DNA from: Caprella mutica
Lineage: Eukaryota > Arthropoda > Malacostraca > Amphipoda > Caprellidae
Direction of reading: 5' to 3'
NCBI GenBank assembly: GCA_947561585.1
Contig: CANNZV010001174.1
Span: forward strand, 124,001-188,000
DNA: 64,000 bases
This document shows positions 36,001 through 47,789 of the stretch, in pieces. The position numbers and the translations under genes were made by a program. The notes under the pieces were generated by a model. That model saw only the letters and a program-made list of their open reading frames with translations. It was not told where the DNA came from and made no database searches. How positions within the stretch are numbered: position 1 is the first letter of the stretch; every line of letters starts with the position of its first letter.

Positions 36001-38832
36001 TATATCGCCTACAAAAACAATATGCAATGAAGTTAGATATTAATAACAATATATGACTAGATATTTATAACAATATATGACTAGATATTAGCTAATAACA
36101 ATAGCTATACGACTAGATATTAATAACAATATATAACTACATATTGATAACAATATATGACTAGATCCACAACCCTTTAACAAGTAGAGTTATTAACTGA
36201 GTAGCTAACTGACAAAATTGAAAAACATTGATGTTAGTTAGTATTTTTGATGTCTTAAATATACTAATTATTTTTAAATGAAGTAATATTTTTGATAGTT
36301 AAAATTATAAAGGGTGAGTTTCTAGTTAGTGGGTGGCGGTTCTACATTTTCGTTCATACAAGAAATAAGCTAGGTACATAATGAATGTTGATTGACTGGT
36401 TATTTTAATTAGTGGTATCCAAGATTTCTGCAGGTATCATGGATACCAGTAGGATTATAGGAATAAAAGTTAAATAGTAATTATAATATACTTTTTTATT
36501 TTATGATCAAAAAATATGTGGAAGTTGGAACTGTCCAAAACTTGGACAAAAATATACTTATATAGCTAGCTATTAAGTAGCTACACCATGAAACAGTTAG
36601 ATATTAAGGAGTAAAACTCAAAAAGATAATGAAATTTAATAATTTTTAAAGAGAATTTCATAAAAAATCTGAACTGTATAGCTAGCCACCAGAAGAGTCT
36701 GAGACCTTACCTTTGGTTTGCCAGTTCTTTTGTATAACTGTGATAAGTTCCTCTACCCCGAAGCCACTTTCTGCCGATATCAGACAAGTGTGTTTTATGT
36801 TGGCATTACGGAGACAAGTTTTTTTGACGAGAGTTTGCAGGGCGTCCTGAATGCGTTTGAGACAGTCATGCCCGTCCATTGGCAGGAGATCTACTTTATT
36901 ACCCACTATGATTACTGGCTGCTGATGACCTGATGAAGAAATAGGAGAAGAGTTATGAAGATAAATACAGAATAAAGAAAGATACTAACTAAGGATATAT
37001 ATAAAGTACTACAAGTAAATGTGTCATTTTGAAAAGTGATAAGAAATGAAAAAGTGGATATAGGATTAGGATATAGCCATGAAGGTTTATTATATAACAC
37101 TTTTATCATTTTTATGGATTATTAATTATCACTTCTATCGATCTTTAGGTAGCTAGCTATATTGTTTAGGACTTAAAGTCATGTACCTAATATTTCTTCT
37201 AATTCAATAGCCAAGTTTAACTTATCATTACAAGAATAAAAAATAATTCAATAGCTAGCTACTTGAAATTAGAATAGCCTTCGTATTTTTAATGGAAAAA
37301 TATGGTCTTTAAAAAAAGATAGAACTACTAGAATTTGCCAACCAACTTCTATAAAGAAAAGCAATAAAAATTTCTCACCAATCACATCCATTATTCGAGG
37401 ATGAATAGAACAGGGTGCATCAACAAGATCGACTAGAAGGAGTACCAAGGCATTCTTCTCTTTGATAGGTCGAAGCATGTCGAGGTATGTCTCAGGATTA
37501 ACTCTCACCTGTAATAAAGATATTGCTAAAAATTTACCTTCAAAGTCAATTTAATGAAAGCAAAGGACTGAACATTAACTAACCAATTAACTACCTGAAG
37601 AGCTATGTTGTGAGTTTTCAAGAAATGACACCTCTGGCAAACTGTAGAGCGCAGATGATGATTAGGAACATCGATAAATACTTCTTTGGGTTTGAATCCT
37701 GAAAATTGATATATATTAGTGCTATTCTTATATTTAAATTATTATAATGAACTTAATTGTTCAAAGCTATTTAACTGCTAAATACATACAACAAATTAAA
37801 GTGCCCCCTTCATTGAATAATGAACATAATCATAGTTAGAAATTAGTAAATAGAATTGAAAATAGCAGGGTAAATAGAAAATAGATCTGTGACATCACAA
37901 ATTAAAATGGCTTTGTAGCTAATGAATGAAAAAAAACTAACAGAAAGTCATTGCTTTATTTATGGAGTTCTACTTGGATATGCCAAAGTTAACTCATTGG
38001 GAAAAAACAATCTTAGAATGTAGCCAAGATTTCAACTTAATTAGAAGTATAATTACTATATATATATAATATATATTACGCTACCTGGAATTGATGGGTC
38101 TCTGCAATGAAGAAGTGCTCCACAACCTCCACAAGGAACATTGCTAACAGGGATTTCAGAATCGGCAGTTCCGTACTCTTTTTTTCTTTCGACTGTGTCC
38201 GTTTCATCCATGTCCTCTTTCATTCCAAGAAGTCTTGATGCGACTTGAACATCTTTACCGATTCTAATTCTCTTTAAATTACTTTTAACATCCAAGTCTA
38301 TAGGCTCCAAAGACCCCTTCTCATATTCTTCCTTCCTAAGATGAACATCACTTTTGATTTCTGAAATAGGTTCTGAACCAAAGTCACCAATATTGAGCAT
38401 CTGATGAGATTCCATGTCCTGGTCCATTTCAACTGTAGAATGTTGTGAATAAGGAAATGTTTCAACTACTTCACCTTCTTCTGTAGTTTCTGTTAATGGT
38501 AGTCTTTCAGCTTGCTTTTCAAGAAACTTTCTCAAGATGAGTGGTTTGGCAGAATCACGTGTTACCTCATCAGAGAGTTCATCTCTGACTTTGAAAAGCC
38601 TTTCTCTATCTCTCTGACGAACCGGCAACTTCTCCTTTTCAATAATTGAACTGAATAAGATTCTGCCATCTCTTAGATAGCTAGGTGGTTTAGAAGTGGA
38701 TTTTGAACGGATATTTTCAGAGTGTTTCTTGTCATTGGATGGCTGGGTATGTTGACCGCACTTAGAATACTGTAGTAAGTAATATCTGTTCCCATATCTT
38801 AAATGACAGTATTTTAAATTGGATTGCAACAT
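33015..38832 (-). CDS. NOA1: NOA1, mitochondrial circularly permuted GTPase
   Basis: Nine coding exons: 38832-38085, 37698-37595, 37508-37379, 36929-36711, 36008-35857, 35271-34766, 34279-34172, 33605-33496, 33202-33015. All introns are GT-AG and frame is kept, giving 754 residues. The family (YqeH/NOA1) acts in mitochondrial small-ribosomal-subunit assembly and translation. Cysteines C234, C237, C270 and C273 form the treble-clef zinc finger. The GTPase motifs come in permuted order: NKVD at 338-341 (G4), SAESG at 379-383 (G5), GSTNCGKS at 407-414 (P-loop), PGTT at 443-446 (G2), DTPG at 549-552 (G3). The C-terminal domain ([16 protein letters not shown]) follows. The N terminus [19 protein letters not shown] is basic and aromatic, fitting mitochondrial import. 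An in-frame TGA lies upstream of the start, but a CTTTTTTTCAG acceptor-like site just before it leaves a spliced 5' UTR possible. MITE-A copies occupy introns 4 and 5, and intron 7 begins with a repeat array duplicating the donor. Confidence 0.96.
33765..34200 (-). repeat. Tandem array duplicating the NOA1 exon 7 splice donor
   Basis: Nine copies counting the true exon end, with a period of about 44 rising to 61 bases. On the minus strand each copy contains cttctgcaggtaccgag then gtatgtacc. In the functional copy (34168-34190) this is the last coding bases of exon 7 plus the donor GAG|GTATGT. At least five intronic copies retain the full donor and one reads GAG|GTAAGT. The array therefore supplies many decoy donors, plus CTGCAG acceptor-like sites. 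Confidence 0.85.
35293..35491. repeat. MITE-A copy in NOA1 intron 5
   Basis: Left: agggtaagccctgagttatt then agacagttctacattttc. Right: gaaaacatggaaccttctg then atcactcgaaacttaccc. More diverged than the copies elsewhere. Confidence 0.6.
36311..36546. repeat. MITE-A copy in NOA1 intron 4, with central palindrome
   Basis: Left: agggtgagtttctagttag and ggttctacattttcgttc. Right: tatgatcaaaaaatatgtgg and ggaactgtcc. The centre carries ggtatccaagatttctgc and ggtatcatggatacc. Confidence 0.65.
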
Positions 38833-39866
38833 AATTGATAGCCTATTTGCAGTATACTGAAAAAAAGTTCATATCATATCTAGCTAGATATTTGTAACAG
38901 AGATGGAGATACTTAAAAAGAAACATTGCATCTGAATAGAAATACAGAATAATGAATAGCTATAGCTTACTCTATTACAGCCAGTCTGCAGGATATGGGA
39001 CATTTTTAACATTTTCTGAGCGAATTATCCCTAATTTTTTCCTATATTTACAAGTATTTTACTATACTATACTGTTATTTAGATATTTCGGATAATTTAA
39101 ATAATCTATAATAATTTAATCATTTGAGAGAAATAAGGCTATTTTGGAATGAGCTGGAGAGAGAAATAGAGAATTCAAGAACCATAATAATATAATTATG
39201 AAGCAAGAGACTGACAGACAGCCCGAACTGGCAAAGAGTGATTCTGGAGTCGTAAACTGTGCGTCAGTGTCACTGTATGTCAGTCGTGTGAGTTCACACA
39301 GAAACGAAATAATTAAAAATGGCCTTTGATCTTACTCATCTCAGTAAAATACATAGAATTTTAAGAGAATAAATAGTATTTTTCAGCGTTTGTTTATAAA
39401 ATGTTCCATAGTCTGCTAACTGGCCAGTCTGCAGAATATGGGAGATACTTGGGATATTCGAACAATTTAGAATTAATTCCTATATTTTAATATTTACAGT
39501 AGTTTTGCTACAAACACTTCTGAATTAATCTCTATATTTACATTAATTATAAAATTAATACTGTGAACAGAATAAGAAATTTCTAACAACACTTTACCAG
39601 TTTCTGTTTCTGCAGACCTGAGACTGGCCAACTGGCAGTCAGTCTACCATCAGTCCCATGTTTAGGTAAATGATAAATATCCATATTTTAGAGGATGGTT
39701 AAACTCATAACTTATCATAGGTACCTATTAATCTATTATGACTTAGGAGTCAAAATTTCCAAAGAATTCTGAGGCCCCACTCTGGAAAAAGTGGTCTTTT
39801 CTTATGATTTAATTATTACTCTGTTGTAGTTTAGCAAATCTTAAAATACAGTAGCTATTAAATTAA
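38833..39866. other. Region upstream of NOA1; no gene recognised
   Basis: Presumably holds the NOA1 promoter; I see no clear TATA box or initiator. A 17-codon plus-strand ORF at about 39319 starts in a fair Kozak context (aaaaatggcc) but has no support. The motif cagtctgcag with atatggga begins to recur here and becomes dense at 41-43 kb. Confidence 0.4.
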
Positions 39867-40727
39867 GGGGACCGCCCCCAAAATTTTGAAAAAAATTTAT
39901 TATTGAAGTTATGGTTCTGAAACCTTGTATGTATATATAAAATTGAATTATCTATCGTTTTTTTTGACATTTTTTTGATTAGACCCATAGAAAACGAGTT
40001 ATTCGAATTTCGAACAAATTTCGAACCATTTTCAAAAACTCTACCTCTGGTTTTTGGTTGAGGCTAGAGCATTGCGGTTTTTTGCATTTGATTCTCCATA
40101 CTGATATCTACAATATGATTGCCTTCAATTTTTGATTTTCGAATGATTTTTCTATATTTCGACTTTTTCATAAAAAGTAAACCTAAAATTTTGAAAAACA
40201 AATTTTGTCGGAAAAAATTTTCTACAACAAATTCGAAAATCGAAGGCAATCATATTGTATATATCATTAGGGAAAATCGAATGCAAAAAACCGCAATACT
40301 CTAGCTTCAACCAAAAACCAGGGGTAGAGTTTTGAATTACAAGATTTGTAGATATCAGAAATAGTAGGAATTTCCTTTCAAAGTTTGATGATCTGACACG
40401 CAGCATCCATCCACTTCGAAGGTTGGGGGAAAACTGACTAATCTCAATTTGCATTCATTGGTGTTTGCGTGTTATACTGGTATGTTAGATACCAGATATA
40501 GCGAGATAATTAATTATTACAAATTATAATTGGCTGAGATGTGGTTTTTAGAGTACATATTGACTCCCTACCCCCCGGCCCACTTTTCCCTTTCTCCCTC
40601 TCCCCAGGGGGTTAGAGTTATACGATACATCTGGTATTTTGCACACACTATAAGAAGGTTATAAAGCAACTATTTACACAATAAAAAATAATGATAAAAT
40701 TATGATATTTCTTCAGGGGCGGTCCCC
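39867..40727. mobile_element. Non-autonomous DNA transposon with TTAA flanks
   Basis: The 861-bp segment begins ggggaccgcccc and ends with its inverse ggggcggtcccc, and TTAA stands immediately outside both ends (39863-39866 and 40728-40731). TTAA duplication is the hallmark of piggyBac-type insertion, although a TA site one base inward cannot be excluded. Inside is a large imperfect hairpin, with tctggtttttggttgagg at about 40047 inverted at about 40300 and arms of about 100 bases. No transposase is encoded. Confidence 0.65.
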
Positions 40728-41119
40728 TTAATGGGAACTGTATAATCTGCAGCATTTAGCTACTAAGTTAAAATTCCTCTGTTAGCTAAGGTATTTTCCA
40801 GAGTGGGATTCAAATTGACCTTTTGAAAATGAAATGATGAAATCGAACCATGTTACAAAGTATGTCAGTTAAAGCCAATTAATTGGCTTAGATTTTCAAA
40901 AGGTCAAAACTCAGATATGTCTAATTGGTTTAAAATATTGAATTAATTCCAATGTTCCCAGACTGAAGAATATGGAACATTTTTCCAAGACTCTCTGCGA
41001 CAAATCTGAGCACCATTTTAGAAATTTGTAGATCTCAGGGAGATCTTCTCTTCAATTAAAATCCTATCTATTAATTTAGCTTATCCACCAAAAATTAATG
41101 GTAACATAGGAATAATGAC

Positions 41120-43680
41120 TAAAAATCCACCGACTATGCAAGAATATTATCTTAAAGGGGGAAAAATTCCACCGACATGTTGGTGGAATTTACCATGAAA
41201 TACAGACTGAGGTAGGGTCAAGCAAGTAAATTGCGGCACACTGTGTCACTGACAGTGACTACCAGGTAATATGTCCAAACTCACCATTTTAATGGCGAGT
41301 TCGTGACAGTTCTGTAACTTATTTTCCAGTCTGTAATTGGTGCACAAAATCCCACTGACTTTTTTGAAAAACTGAAAAAATCCACAAAGATTTTCCAATA
41401 TTTTGGCTGATCCACCAACATTTTTACTTTTTCCACCGATAAATTAATGGTAACATAGAATAAAAAGCTAAAGACCCACCAACTTTGCTAGAATATTATT
41501 TGTAAGGTGCAAAAAATTCCACAGACATGTCGGTGGAATTATGCATGAAATACAATCTGGCTTATTTTAAGCCCTTTAATTGCAAATGGCGAAAAATATC
41601 TAATTTTCACCTATGCTACAATGTTATTTTTGCCAGTCTGCATAATGTGTCTCTTCTCCCGCAAATATTTTAATTTGAGAGACAGTTACTCTCCCAGTCT
41701 GCAAAATATGGGAAATTTTTAAAAAAATTCTGTGCAAAGAATCCTTAAATTCCTTCTATATTTACATGTATTTTACTGAGAACAGAAATCAAAATAGAGG
41801 ATTTCTTGAAGAACAGTTTACCAGTTCCTGCAGTCTGGTCCCGTTCTCAGTAGCAGATTCAGAACCTCCCACAGCTAAATTAATGGTAACATAGGAATTA
41901 ATTCGAGATCTCCTGCAGAGATCTTCAATTTCTGAAAATTCAATCAAAAACTCCCACAGAGAGTCTTGGAAAAATGCTCTCTATTCTGCAGACTGGATAT
42001 TTTGGAGAGAATTAATGGTAATTTCAACTAATTTGATCATTTTGGAGAGAAATTTAGTTATTTTTGGAGAGACAAATGGAGAGTTTAAGAGACATACTAT
42101 TTTACCCAGTCTGCAGAAAGTGTCTCTTCTCCTGCAGAGACTTTAATTTGAGAGACCAGTCTGTATTGGGTGCACAAAATTCCACTGACTTTTTGAAAAA
42201 GCTGAAAAAATCCACCATAAATTTGGTTAATCCACCAACATATTGCCCCTTTTTCCATCAAAAAATGAATGGTTACATACATAGGAATGATTAGCTAAAA
42301 ATCCACCAACTTTGCCAGAATATTATTTCCAATGTAGAAAAATTCCAACGACAAGTCGGTGGAATTTACCATGAAATACAGTCTGGTTGAGAGAGAGCCA
42401 CTCTCTGACCCAGTCTGCAAAAGATGCAAGAAATTGTGAAGTTTATCCGACGACTATTGAGGCCTTGAAATTAGTCTCCTGAATTATCCGGCGACAATTT
42501 CCCAATTAACTCCTATGTTTACATGTAATTAGTGGAGAGAATTTTGAGATTTTTGGAGACAAATTTGAAAATCTTTGGAGACAAATTGCCTCAAAAATTA
42601 AATATCTGGAGACTGATTGTGCATGCTTTGCAGACTGGGTAAATTTCCAGAATTTGGGCTTATCCACCAACATTTTACCCATTTTTCGAACGAAAATTAA
42701 TTGTAACATAGGAATAAATAGCTAAAAATCCATCAACTTTGCCAGAATATTATTTTCAAGAGGAAAAAATTCCACCGACATGTCGGTGGAATTTACCATA
42801 AAATACAGACCGAGTGCATGCTTTGCAGACTGGTCTCTGACTCTCAGCAGCAGATTCAGAATCTCCCTCAGCGGCTCAGCTAAAGGTAAATTAATGGTAA
42901 CATAGGAATTAATTCAAAATCTCCCGCAGCTAAATTAATGGTAACATAGGAATTAATTCAAGATCTCCTGCAGTCTCCCAATTTCTAAAATTCAATCAAA
43001 AACTCATGCAGAGAGTCTTTGAAAAATGTTCCATAATCTGCAGACCTGTATTTTACTTGGACTGACTAACTGCGGCTCTAACAACAGAAACATAATACAT
43101 TCAAAAAATACATTAAAAACTTAAATTATTAAATAATAGTCTGGCATGCACTGTGCTTCTTTAAGTTCTTTTGATAGATAGGTATGCAACATTTTAATGT
43201 AATTTCTGTTCAGAGTGTTTTAGAGACTCTCGAGTCTCGAGAGAGCTAAAATTAAAGGGTCGCAATTTAGTGAATTTACTCAAGAAGTTGCGGCTGGCCG
43301 GCTGCGCAACCCTACTATTTTACTTGGTGCCAAGTAAAATAGTAGGTATGTCTCATAAACTCGCCATTTGTCTCTCCAGCTCTCTCCAAAATTCAACAAA
43401 TTCTCTCCAAAATGATTGAAATTATCATTAATCCTCTCCAAAATAACATTGTAGCATAGGAGAAAAATAGATAAATCTCGCCATTAGCAATTGAAGGGCT
43501 CAGAATAACTGTCACGACACAAACTCTATCTTGGACTTGGTGTTTACTGTTTGGGGGGCAGCATGCCACCGATATTAGGTGATATACCAGTTTGCAAATG
43601 ATGCATGAAGTTTGTCCGGCGACTATTGAGGCCTTGAAATTAGTCTCCTGAATTATCTGACGGCAATTTTCTAGGTTAAT
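41120..43680. repeat. Mosaic of repeated modules, CCAGTCTGCA region
   Basis: A module of about 85 bases (gccagaatattattt ... attccaccgacatgtcgg ... tttaccatgaaatacag) occurs four times, near 41132, 41477, 42302 and 42725. A second module (taaattaatggtaacatagg) occurs at least seven times. A third (cgactattgaggccttg, gaaattagtctcctg) occurs near 42450 and 43620. Modules are separated by cagtctgca motifs and are shuffled rather than strictly tandem. The palindrome ccaccgacatgtcggtgg is embedded. No coding region is seen. Confidence 0.7.
43311..43346. repeat. Perfect 17-bp stem palindrome
   Basis: cctactattttacttgg is followed after two bases by its exact reverse complement ccaagtaaaatagtagg. 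It would form a hairpin with a 2-base loop. Function unknown. Confidence 0.85.
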
Positions 43681-44154
43681 TAACATTGTACTGATTGTAC
43701 TTGTAGCATACAAGTTGGAAACATCCTTATGCTTCATGCCTCATGGCGGCTCATGCCTGATGCATGTGTATCTCTTAAGACTATTTTAGGAGTAATTTAC
43801 TTATTATTTACAGGTTTTCCAACTTATTTAACCCCTCAAAAGTTGCCAATATACTGGCGACTTTGTCCATACTTTAAAACATGGACCAGATTCCAGCGCA
43901 CCACTGTACAATGCATTATATAGGTAATATGAAGACAGATTAATGATAAATGGAGTGAATTCGATAGGTAATTGTCGTATCAAATTTATGTCTGACGCCT
44001 GACGGTACCTGAATCCAATGTTTATACTACACAGATTAATTCTTTGATAATAATTGATTGAGATGTTTAATTTGGAATAGAATTTAAGATTCATCATAGA
44101 AAACTGTAATTGTAATTTTATGGGGTAACTATTGTAAACTTTCAGTCTGAAGTG

Positions 44155-44325
44155 TAAATAAAAACTTATCAGTTAAGGTAAATAGATGTGTAAACTGTAA
44201 AGGGGGGCGTGCCGCCCCCCGAACCCCCCTGGCCCCTGCCAGGACCCAGGTCATTAAACAATCATGAAGTGTGCAGAACAACAAACTAGCAGATACAACA
44301 AACTACATAACAGTTTTTCGCATTG
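44155..44325. repeat. Dispersed repeat arm (aacaatcatgaagtgtgca type)
   Basis: ataaaaacttatcagtta, a GC-rich island (gggggcgtgccgcccccc), then acaatcatgaagtgtgc and aacaaactacataacag. The same order recurs at 54630-54765 and, as an inverted pair, near 7.4-7.7 kb. Confidence 0.55.
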
Positions 44326-44789
44326 AGGTCATTAATAGAAACTTATTAGAAAGAACAGTGGTGCGCCGTATGGTAGTGCGCCGTAATGTGGTGCGTCGCG
44401 CAGCTTTTAGATATTGTTGTGCCTAGGACTTAGGAGAAAATAAGATATTTATCTTCAATTACAGTTGAGGGGCTCAGAATAGCTGATACAAACCTGTCAC
44501 TTTAGAAAATTATAAAACTAGGATATCCTTATTAATATATTTTCATGTTACTCCAAACTTCCAAAGTCCAATCTTCCGAAATTTAGCAGAAATATAACAA
44601 TAAAAATGAAGCACTAAACACATGGTTATGATGCAAAAAACATCCGCGTTTTAGGACATAGGCTTCTGAGAATAAATTTGTTCTCAGTTTCGTTCTGAAT
44701 TGGGCCAACGTTGGCCCTACATTGTAATGTTTACTGGGTAGTGATAAAATAAGAATAGTAATTTTATATGATTAATTATTTACATTTTA

Positions 44790-45851
44790 AAGGTCTTCTC
44801 CAAACATAAATTTTTTTTATTTTACTTCCGACTTTCTAATTTTCAGTCTGAAGAAGAAGAATGTACACCATTTGTTCTGATTGTCAACTAGGTATTAGGT
44901 TTAAAGGTCCCCTCCAAGCAAATATTTTTATTACTTTATTCAACGAGGCTAATGTTCCTTATCATTTTGCTGCAAACCGCATCGAATTTGGTAGCATATT
45001 TTTAATTTTATATACTTTTAAAGATTTTAAAAATCAAAACTCTACAAAACCTATTTTACTTCCGACTTACTAATTTAAGAAATTTTCAGCCTGAAGAAAA
45101 AGAATGTACACCATTTGTTTTGATTGTCAACTAGGTATTAGGTTTAACAAATCCATTTAATATTCGTGTATAGGTATAAAATTGAATGAACTTATAATAG
45201 AAACGTTTATATACTTTAGGAAACAATTAATATCTAAAATAATTTGAAGAAAGGCCGAAAACGCATGGTTTGTTTGTAAAATTAAAATTTGTAATCAAAA
45301 CAAAGAGTGTACAATCTTCTTCTTGAGCATCAGAATAGTGATTCGCTCAATTGTTGCTCACAGAGTATTAAAAAACTTTAAAAATAAATTATAAAAATAT
45401 ATACTGAACGAAATTGTATGTAGTTTGCAGAATAATGATCGTAGACCTTAGTTCTATAATATTATGTAATAAACTCATTTTTTTCCCGGAGCCTGGAGAG
45501 GACCTTTAATAAATCTATTTAATATTCGTGTAGAGGTATAAACTTATTATAGGAACGTTTATTTAATTCAGGAAACAATTAATATCTCAAACAGAGGCAA
45601 AAAACGCATTGTTTGTTCAAAAATGTAAATTTACAATCAAAACAAAGAGTGCACAATCTTCTTTCTCAGCGTCAGGTTAGTGATTCGCTCAATTGTTGCA
45701 CACAGAGTATTAAAAAACTTTAAAATTAAGCAAATAATAAAATATATTCTGAACCGAATTGAATGCGGTTTGCAGAATAATGATCGCAAACCTTAGTTCT
45801 ATAATATTATGTAAAAAACTCATTTTTTTCCCGGAGCCTGGAGAGGACCTT
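44790..45851. mobile_element. TA-site element (outer copy) interrupted by its own relative
   Basis: Outer ends aaggtcttctcca and ctggagaggacctt stand next to TA on both sides. Between its left part (to 44903) and right part (from 45507) lies a complete inner copy at 44904-45506. The left halves share gaatgtacaccatttgttc and caactaggtattaggt; the right halves share cgtttat, gattcgctcaattgttgc and tttttttcccggagcctgg. Removing the inner copy and one TA restores a continuous outer element of about 457 bp. Confidence 0.75.
44904..45506. mobile_element. TA-site element (inner nested copy)
   Basis: A 603-bp element with ends aaggtcccctccaagc and gcctggagaggacctt, flanked by TA (44902-44903, 45507-45508). 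Its arms of about 150 bases are diverged inverted repeats (gctgcaaaccgcatcgaat at the left; the inverse is best seen in the outer right arm, gaattgaatgcggtttgc). TA duplication fits the Tc1/mariner superfamily; no transposase is present. Confidence 0.7.
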
Positions 45852-46214
45852 TAAGATACAAGATCTTCATTCAGCATAGCTATATTGTTATTTTATAAAA
45901 TTAATTATTCCACTTAATTGGTGATATCATAAATTACATATTGCTTTTTATACGATATATTTCCATCATACATTATATTTCTTTTATACAATTGATCATT
46001 TCCATTATAAATTAAATATTTCTTCCTTTATCCCCACTATGTCATTATTAAGCATAAATTTAAAATTAAATATATGGCAAGCTATATTATTAATCATTAG
46101 GGTGGCAATTGTTCGGGGGTAGCAATTGTCCTTGTGGCAATTTTCTGCATGGGTGGCACTTTTCCTAGCACCATACCTATATCATATTATATTAAAGATC
46201 GATATTATATATGT

Positions 46215-46262
46215 TTTTAGTTTTCTTATATGATCGAAAATGTGGAACCATCTGATAACTTT
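46215..46262. repeat. MITE-A single arm
   Basis: ttatatgatcgaaaatgtgg then aaccatctgataactttt is a right arm without a partner. Confidence 0.5.
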
Positions 46263-46334
46263 TCCTAGTTAGTGTGGATCATAGTAAACAGAATAGTATA
46301 GTACCCCAGTTACATGTATTATTCAAATTTATTC

Positions 46335-46733
46335 TGGGTAGGCCGTGACGTCATGTATGTAAACAAGAGGTCACGTCATAGTAAACAGAATTGCTGTGGG
46401 TCACGTGGAATAGAGAATTAAGATGGCGGCCAACGCGACCGATCTGACTAATGATCTAATTATCTTGAATAAATCGTCTTCTTCAAGACTAAAAATTTGT
46501 TACTATTTTGGGTGTAAAAAGACCAGTAGCAATTTCATCAACAGTCATTTTTAATTTTCGTCCGTATGACTATACAGATTGGATAATAGCATGCTGTAAT
46601 GTGGAATTAAAAAAAATATCACCGCAAACGTTATTTAACAAAAGTTGGGTGTGTTGCAGCCATCTTTTGTGTTTGTACTGTACGTACAAACGTACGCACC
46701 ATTGTTGACATGTGACGTCACAGCCTACCGGGA
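46335..46733. mobile_element. Inverted-repeat segment with CRE palindromes
   Basis: gggtaggccgtgacgtcatg at the left and tgacgtcacagcctacc at the right are inverted copies; each contains TGACGTCA (46346-46353 and 46713-46720), the consensus CREB/ATF site. Between them are a CACGTG-type E-box (46401-46408 area), the motif aagatggcggc and a THAP-like reading frame. It may be a TIR-bounded element or a real CpG-richer promoter. Confidence 0.45.
46423..46670 (+). pseudogene. THAP zinc-finger-like relic or first exon
   Basis: The ATG at 46423 lies in aagatggcggc, which fits the YY1 site often placed at animal start codons, and opens 44 codons (MAANATDLTNDLIIL ... ending at TAA 46555-46557). Residues CYYFGC (31-36) look like the first zinc pair of a THAP C2CH finger. 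The expected continuation appears in a different frame: FRPYDYTDWIIACCN with the invariant Trp, then NKSWVCCSHLL with a C-x2-H pair. The domain would thus be broken by a one-base frame change plus a stop. THAP domains occur in P-element-like transposases and in host transcription factors. The match is by eye and is modest; it could also be a genuine short first exon or chance. Confidence 0.35.
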
Positions 46734-47789
46734 CACGCGTAATATCCCCCCTATAGCTCTGGGATACTATATATTCTCTGTACTGTGGTGTGGATAGTAG
46801 TTTAGGACGGTAGGTACTACACAAATAGTTCGTGTCGTGGGAATGTCGTGTGTTGCAAAATCCATAGAGTCAACCGATACGAGACACGTGTTGAATCATG
46901 TTTCATTTTTCCCAAGTGTGATTCAACATGCTTAGGTAAGTTCTATAATAATTAATAGCTACGTTATAAAAGCGTGATCATAATTATTTGGTACATATCG
47001 CCTAGAATAATACAGTAGATCTACCATTGTATGTAACGTGCACCATAAAAGCAAGCGCTCATTTGGCGTATTTCAATAAATGATAACTCTTAGTGAAATT
47101 TACCTTCCATATTATAATGTGAATTTTTACTTATTTCATATGCTTCTATCCACTTTTTATAGTAAAAACATTACATACTTTGTTTAATGCAGTACTGGTT
47201 TGATGATACAATGATATTTTATGAAAAATATAATATTTTTCTATTTTTTTTATCATTTCTGGGTTGTAATTTGTATATATTCGCTTCTATAATTTACGTA
47301 GAATAGTCAATATCCCTCATCAACCAATGGAACATTCTATGGTTCTATATGTAATTCTAAAAAAATCATATCAGTTTATTTTAATTTAGTTTCTCTAGTC
47401 TATCAAGGAATAATATTTTCAAAATGGAATTAGGCATATCTTGTGAAGCAGATCTATACGCTATAGCTGTAAGCACCACAATTAGTATATGAATTAATAT
47501 AGACATTAATTTTCACTGGTTCATTTATAAGATATATTTTTCCTACTGTCGAACCTATTATAAACAAAAGAATTTTTTTTTCATCATTCTATTAGGTTTT
47601 CGTAAAATTTCAGTGTTTTATATGTATTTTTTATTATTGTTACATCTAAAAACACCTAGTGGATTGAGGATTAAATGAAAGTTTATCTATATAAGATATG
47701 GGGAGTTTGTAATTTTTATTTATATAATGTTTGTATTTCATTGAGTAATTGTATTCATATCCATAATAAGATTTTTACATAATTATTAA
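46734..47789. other. No gene recognised
   Basis: AT-rich intergenic DNA with no domain-bearing ORF, tandem array or clear element. Confidence 0.4.

Noticed and set aside
39319..39372. Short ORF starting MAFDLTHLSK upstream of NOA1, as first exon of a divergent gene
   Set aside because: Only 17 codons; I found no convincing following exon or family match.
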